Assembly (NCBI RefSeq): GCF_014805685.1
Contig: NC_060896.1
Span: 6,254,889 to 6,318,888 of the forward strand
DNA: 64,000 nucleotides
Direction: 5' to 3'
DNA from: Silurus meridionalis
Taxonomy: Eukaryota; Chordata; Actinopteri; Siluriformes; Siluridae
Shown here: positions 59,301 to 64,000 of the stretch, piece by piece
Layout: every line of letters begins with the position of its first letter
How positions within the stretch are numbered: position 1 is the stretch's first letter
Translations under genes and position numbers: made by a program
The notes under the pieces: model-generated
What the model saw: only the letters and a program-made list of their open reading frames with translations
The model's database searches: none
Told to the model about the DNA's origin: nothing

Positions 59301-60560
59301 GAAATTCTTGCTATTGGAAATGAAGTGCAGAAAAAACATCATGCTTATTTAACTGATGTTCTGTCAGGGCTATGCCTTCTCCCAGCACTCAGCACGCTCG
59401 CAGCGCCTCGCCCACATACTAACCACCTTCACCTGTTTCTCATCATCTCATTCCCTACTTAAAGCCCGTGTTCGCACTCACTCACCATCCGTCCTACAGT
59501 TCATTCTAAGGACTATACCCGTTTTACGGTACTGTTGCTTCCTAGCTGTTGTTTGTTTCCCCAAAGACTATTAAACCTCTTAAGTGTTACGCCGGTTTCC
59601 GTCTCTTGATCCCCGCGTGACATCTTCCTATCTGTAAACCTAGGAGTTATTTTTATAAGTGACCTCAGCTTCAGGACCCACATGAGTCATGTCTGAAAAC
59701 CAGCATTTTATCACCTGAAAACATATCCAAGGTCTTGACATTTTCCCAACTGCTGATAATCAGAAACTCGTGCATGCCTTTGTGTCAACTCATCTGGATA
59801 TCTGAAAGCCTCTCCTATCTTTTTTAGGAAAAAACTTTATCTCTAGTTTTCAGAAAATGCAATATGTTTTCAGAAAGAGGAGCAAAATGCTGAAGAGTGA
59901 CCAACGTTAACATTATTCTGCATGAAGCAGCACAACAATGAAGTTCAGGGCACACTCAAGTTGAGTACTTCACAATAAATATTTCTCACATGCTGACCTT
60001 GAATACAAATCTAAGAGGTAACTTGTGAAAACAATGCACCCTTATGTTACTTACCCTGAGCCAGTGGGCAGATTTGTTTCCAGCATGTGATGCCTCCCTC
60101 TTGTGTGTACTGCCCCATAGCAGTTTCCAGGAGGAATAAGGGCAAACCACAGGTCACCGCAAGCACCAAATAAGGCACCAAAAACACCCCTAATGACATA
60201 GTAATAATGCCAAACTCTAAATTAGTTAACAAATGAAAAGATTTTGACTTTATTCTCTAAATGGAGCAATCAGTTGCACATAGATGTACATTTTTTAAAT
60301 CTGGTTTCTATATTTTAATGTTTTAGAAAATTAAAACACGACAATCACAATAAATCACCTATACAACAAATGATAAATGGATAAACAATAAACAACATAC
60401 AGTATATTTTTTCAGTTCTCTTACCTCCTCCATTCCTGTAGCAGAGGTAGGGAAATCTCCAAACATTACCCAGACCCACTATGTTTCCTGCCACTGCCAG
60501 AAGGAATTCATTTTTACTCTCCCATAGTCCTCTCGCCTCTAGTTTTCTGTTTTTCAACAT
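53262..60560 (-). CDS. slc6a13-like: SLC6-B: tandem paralogue of SLC6-A
   Basis: Complete 14-exon gene: 60560-60425, 60189-60055, 58678-58538, 58352-58274, 58128-57996, 57497-57363, 57135-57032, 56513-56389, 56224-56112, 55786-55649, 55388-55286, 54688-54588, 54284-54114, 53351-53262. Every exon except the first has exactly the length of its SLC6-A counterpart. The sum is 1704 bases, 567 residues. Motifs: [69 protein letters not shown] and C-terminal -ITSAV. The TM1 substrate position is Asn (codon at 60483-60485), Asp in SLC6-A. The start is the Met matching SLC6-A residue 5. A slightly upstream out-of-frame ATG would make a four-codon uORF. Family imports GABA or related amino acids/osmolytes with Na+ and Cl-; substrate unknown here. 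Confidence 0.92.
56241..56323. repeat. (TA)n microsatellite in SLC6-B intron
   Basis: More than 80 bases of TA repeat only about 16 bases from the acceptor side of exon 9 (right end 56224). The branch-point region of this intron is therefore within or beyond the repeat. Confidence 0.95.
57720..57810. repeat. (GTAT)n/(GCAT)n microsatellite
   Basis: Tetranucleotide repeat in the intron between exons 5 and 6 of SLC6-B. Confidence 0.9.
58760..59030. mobile_element. Decayed Tc1-type repeat fragment in SLC6-B intron 2
   Basis: TATGTGAACACCTGATATTT, CTAAACTGTGGCCACAAAGT, TGGAAGCACACAATTGTCTT and AGCTCGACCTCACTAATGCT follow the order of the same family as 42250-42540. Non-coding. Confidence 0.65.
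59278..59950 (+). mobile_element. LINE (L2/Rex-like) RT-domain fragment, interrupted
   Basis: Left part (to 59361) has AATGATAAAAATGAAATTCTT (positions about 59290-59310), reading NDKNEIL as in the NPDKTEILV motif of L2-type reverse transcriptases. The right part from 59623 has TGTAAACCTAGGAGTTATTT (NLGVIF motif) and later CTCGTGCATGCCTTTGTG (HAF motif). The two parts are separated by the LTR-like insert. Many substitutions and no open frame. Confidence 0.65.
59362..59622 (+). mobile_element. Probable solo LTR
   Basis: 261 bases beginning TGTCAGGGC and ending CGTGACA (TG...CA with short inverted ends), GC-richer than its surroundings, with a polyadenylation-like ATTAAA near 59570. Flanks TGTTC and TCTTC are a near match for a 5-base target duplication. 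The insertion interrupts a LINE fragment. No internal retroelement genes nearby, so a recombined solo LTR is the simplest reading. Confidence 0.65.
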
Positions 60561-61705
60561 CTCTTCATGAAATCCTGTCTCCTGCTATGCTGCCTGAATT
60601 ATAACACTTTCTTGCCGTCTCTTTGGATTTCGTCGCCTCCCCACAGCTGACTTTTAAACTTGAGCTCTAGTCTATACTTTCTCCAGACTTTGAAAAGAAA
60701 GAAGCGACCAGTTGTGTATACACACAAGTCACCTTGAATCTAATTATGAGATACAGGTTTAACTGTGAAGGGGTGTGGCTAAAGTTGAACTGAAAACACA
60801 AAGTGGAGTATGGTGAGCTGTGACACCTGTTATATGTTTATAACAAAGACACAAACAGAGTATAATCTTTTAATAGAATACTGACTTTGGCAACAAAATT
60901 TTACTTGGACCCCTAACAACAGCTGATGACTGGGTGTCGATTATGGGCATGTGGAGGAACATACGCAGAATAAAAACACATTTCAAGGTCTAAAAGACAC
61001 TGTTTTTATCTATTATTATTAGTTTTTTGTTTTATCTTGTCTTTGTGCTGGCAGAATATTTTTATAATAGAAAGGTTAGTTTTTGAGGGGGGAAATACAA
61101 AACACTATCGATTAGACAGTCTCAATAATTTATTGACCAATTTTGTAAAATGATAAATAAGCTGGAAATAACTCACCAGCTGGCAAAGGTTCTCTACCAG
61201 TTTCACCAGATAAGCTATTTTTTAGCATTTGACATTTATTCGAGGATAAACCCATAAAATTTAAAAATAAATAGAGAACAAAAAAAAGACCATAAAACAT
61301 TTAAAATTTCAACTACAGATTTTTTTAATCATATCTTTTTTATGTAAATCTCCAAACTAAACATGTTATTTGGCCAAAAATAATATTTAAAAACTGTATT
61401 TTAGTTACTTTTCATTTAAAAATAGAAATGTATTTATTTAAAGAAGGGAAACATGTAATCGACACAGGGAATTCAAATGAATTTACATTATTTCAATCTT
61501 GATAAGATGCACATGCATATTCACACCTACTGGCATGTTTTCTAAGAGATCAAAGGAAACCAGAGAACCCAGAGGAAACCCAGAAGAAACTGAACTGAAG
61601 CTGTTGCAGTATGCATTTGGCTACCATGTTACACATTAATAATTTTTTTGTATTTTAATCTATTTAACTTATTTTAAAGCACTTTGGGGTGAAATTTTAT
61701 CCCTG
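60561..61705. other. SLC6-B 5' region and intergenic DNA
   Basis: Just over 1 kb between the SLC6-B start and the 3' end of the VWA7-like gene. The two genes are co-directional, so the SLC6-B promoter must lie in this interval. No TATA box or conserved element stands out. Confidence 0.5.
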
Positions 61706-63369
61706 CTATGTACAACTTGTTTCCAGTCCTAACACGGTCCATGAAAGTAGAATGAGAAGCCTATATGTGATACCACTTGCATTGTTTTTCTCTCTTAGTG
61801 CCCTCTGTTGGCTGGCTGTCAGGCTGCAGTTTCTCATATTGCCTGCTCCATCCCACACAACCAACTCTGCCTGAGGAACACAGCAGTCGGATGTATAGTA
61901 AAGCGTTATGTGCTTTTTCTCAGCCCATTCACTAATGTTCACTGGAGGGTCACCCAACACTAATGTGTCTTTTGCTGGTCTGTAAGTTCTCTGCTTAAGC
62001 TGTGCTGAGTGTCTCTGCTGATGCCTCATTTCTTCATCATGGATCTGTCTCAGGGGGCTTACATATGTTTCCTCATGGGGCTGCATCATAGAGTTTTTAT
62101 TTTTCCCAGTGGCCTCATCATAGAGAATCATTAGGGTACCCTGTCCTACAACCAATTGTATGCTAGCCAGGCCTGAGTGACCCCTATCCTTCACTGTCAG
62201 GAAGACACTCCAGTTACCAAGAAAACATTGAGGAAGGGGAGGACAGTCTGACTTCACACGCATCAAAGAACATGATGGAGGAGACGTGTCAGGATCCTAA
62301 GTGGACAGAAAGGTTTATTTGATAGATATCATTTTATTATGATGATTATACATTGTTCTATATGTCACACTGTTTAAAGAAATATATAGTGTAAAGTTTA
62401 TCTTTCTCACCTCTGGTAAAACCAGAAGATATACAATAGCATAGTTTGCATCTGGCGAGTCACATGCCTGGACTGTCAGTGTCAATGTCAATGTCTGACC
62501 TAATTGGGTGGAGTGAGGAGTCCTCAGCTTGACCTCCTCCCTCATAGATCCTCTCTCTCCAATAAACAACCTGCATTACAGAGCAGAGCAAAACAGATCA
62601 CTGTTAGAAAATGGGGCTGAATTAGGGGGAAACAAACTATGAGGATGGATTTTGACTGTGATTAATATAAAAAGTCTGCTACAATGGCTCAGGACTACAA
62701 TTGGTGTGAACAGTTCCACATTTAAACACCCATTAATGAGCAGTTCACTTAACAGTACATCTCACCAATGGACCCCTAGAGCACAGAGGGTTAAGAGCCT
62801 TGCTCAAGGCCCCAAGAGTGGCAGCTTGGCAATACCAAGGCTTGAAACCCCGACCTTCTAATCAGAGCCTTAACCACTGAGCTACCACTCCAAAGAGTCA
62901 CAGAGAACAAAATGGATAATGAGTGAGTGTTTACACCTGCATGTAATGTAACTAGCGTAAAGCTTCTGTATTAACTGCTGAGTCATAACTAGCTAAAAAG
63001 TTATTGAGATTTTAAGGAAAGAAATCCTTCTGAAAGTTATTAAACATCATTTGTTGTCCTTTGATAATTAACAATTTTTTTTTTTAATGTCAGGACTTTT
63101 TGTGTTACTTTTGGATATGTAGATCGCTTAACCTACAAGTGTCTCTGTATTATTTGCTTCTATAGAAATGATCATAAATGTGTCTGAGCACATTAATGTA
63201 AACCATTGTTAGCTACAACCCTTAACTCCTACCTGTGGTGTTTGCCATGTGAAAGAAAGCCACGGTCATCTTCAGCAGTCACTATAAAATGACGAGCAGG
63301 ACCATTGTTAAACACTTCAAACAAAACTGTGGAGTGATGGCCTGGAAGAAGATGAGGTGCTGAGAGAAT
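61706..63369 (-). CDS. VWA7/VWA10-like von Willebrand factor A protein, last three exons
   Basis: Three exons with GT-AG borders read on the - strand: 63369-63233, 62570-62411, 62296-61706 (stop at 61706-61708). Junction phases are consistent (HHR|LFIGERG, LVLPE|DPDTSPPSC). The first encodes a beta-sandwich-like segment (LPGHHSTVLFEVFNNGPARH), the second ends YAIVYLLVLPE, and the third has GNWSVFLTVKDRGHSGLASI, YYTSDCCVPQAELVVWDGAG, then a C-terminal hydrophobic stretch YRLLILLSWTVLGLE that could be a membrane or GPI signal. The tandem Cys-Cys followed by AELVVWDGAGN is, from memory, like the C-terminus of VWA7-type secreted proteins. The vWA domain itself would be in exons outside the window, so the family call is tentative. 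Confidence 0.6.
62779..62891 (-). mobile_element. tRNA-derived SINE in VWA7-like intron
   Basis: Read on the - strand: GGAGTGGTAGCTCAGTGGTT (A-box region), AGAAGGTCGGGGTTTCAAGC (B-box region), GGCCTTGAGCAAGGCTCTTA (tail). Same family as 49692-49860. Confidence 0.8.
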
Positions 63370-64000
63370 CTGAGAGAGAAAGAAAGAGAGGGAATGTAAA
63401 ATATAATTGCTAAGCTCATTTACCGACAGATCCAGAATTATTGGCCCTATTATTAAAGAAGGTATTGCAAGAAATACTGTATTCTTGTGGTTAATTTGCA
63501 GTAAAAATATGAATATAGGCAACCCTCCAAATTTGTTTACAGAATAAAATGTCAAAATTACTCCTATGTACCTTATTAAAAAAATTTATGTTCTTATATT
63601 TTTGTATTATGTTAAGGTCTCCTATATATTTAACCGCTCTTAGGCAGCCATCCATGAAATATAAATATGGGCTCAGGTTTCCTTAGTCATTCACCAACCT
63701 GAGGAACATTAGAAAGCACACAATTTAAGTAAAACAAAAGTGTGCTGACCTTCATAAAACGGAAAATATCTACAAAAATGATCCACACAACTGAAAAAGC
63801 CCATATCTATTGTTATGGCAATAATTATCCAATAACATGTACAACCAACCAGAAACATAAGCACCTTAAATTTGCTAAACAGTAATCTAACTTTTACTGC
63901 AACGCTGGTTTATGGTAAAATGAGACCATATGAGTTTTTGTAAAGTCATATGACTGTTTCTTTCCACCTTTGGAACACTGTTAAGATTTTTGTATCAGGT
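63370..64000. other. Intron of the VWA7-like gene (no exon seen)
   Basis: AT-rich DNA upstream of the 63233-63369 exon. No further exon with both splice sites and recognisable protein could be found before the window ends. Confidence 0.45.

Overview
The window is AT-rich vertebrate genomic DNA, almost certainly from a teleost fish. Genes have GT-AG introns, there is dense microsatellite sequence (TA, GT, TC, GAAA, GATA), and the repeats are of familiar fish types (Tc1-like elements, tRNA-derived SINEs, pogo/Tigger-like MITEs, LINE tails). A catfish or other ostariophysan is plausible but not provable from this sequence alone.

Left end (1-6.1 kb): the last four coding exons of the ETS transcription factor gene FLI1 on the + strand, with the complete ETS DNA-binding domain, and a long 3' UTR. 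The SAM/PNT domain exons must lie upstream of the window.

Middle (8-37.5 kb): a tandem array of inward-rectifier potassium channel genes most like KCNJ1 (Kir1.1/ROMK), each with its coding region in one exon. FLI1 next to KCNJ1 is the conserved vertebrate order. Four copies are open: Kir-1 (8225-9346, -), Kir-3 (17931-19019, +), Kir-4 (24031-25146, -) and Kir-5 (31378-32496, +). Two near-complete copies carry one frameshift each: Kir-2 (11322-12399, +) and Kir-6 (36408-37528, -). There is also an inverted C-terminal fragment at 16.1-16.6 kb and a roughly 100-bp relic at 22.95-23.05 kb. Several copies are preceded by a recurring promoter/exon-1-like module, and at least two modules have no living gene behind them, pointing to birth and death of genes. 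The main observation is that the K+ selectivity filter has diverged strongly: SIGYG (Kir-1, Kir-4), FIAYG (Kir-2, Kir-3), TIGYS (Kir-5) and TIGFG (Kir-6). None of the copies keeps Asn or Asp at the pore-lining rectification site of transmembrane helix M2.

Right-middle (43-60.6 kb): two tandem, intact, 14-exon SLC6 neurotransmitter-transporter genes on the - strand, predicted at 571 and 567 residues. They belong to the GABA/betaine/taurine/creatine branch. They differ from each other at a TM1 substrate-site position (Asp versus Asn), and both end in a PDZ-ligand-like -TSAV.

Right end (61.7-63.4 kb): the last three exons of a - strand gene that looks like a VWA7/VWA10-type von Willebrand factor A domain protein; the 5' part lies outside.

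Intergenic space holds decayed Tc1-like, pogo-like, SINE and LINE copies, a probable solo LTR nested in a LINE fragment, and a palindromic MITE whose terminal repeat has been tandemly amplified. No cis-acting operon logic applies. The Kir and SLC6 genes are both membrane ion/solute transport genes, but a shared role is only a speculation.
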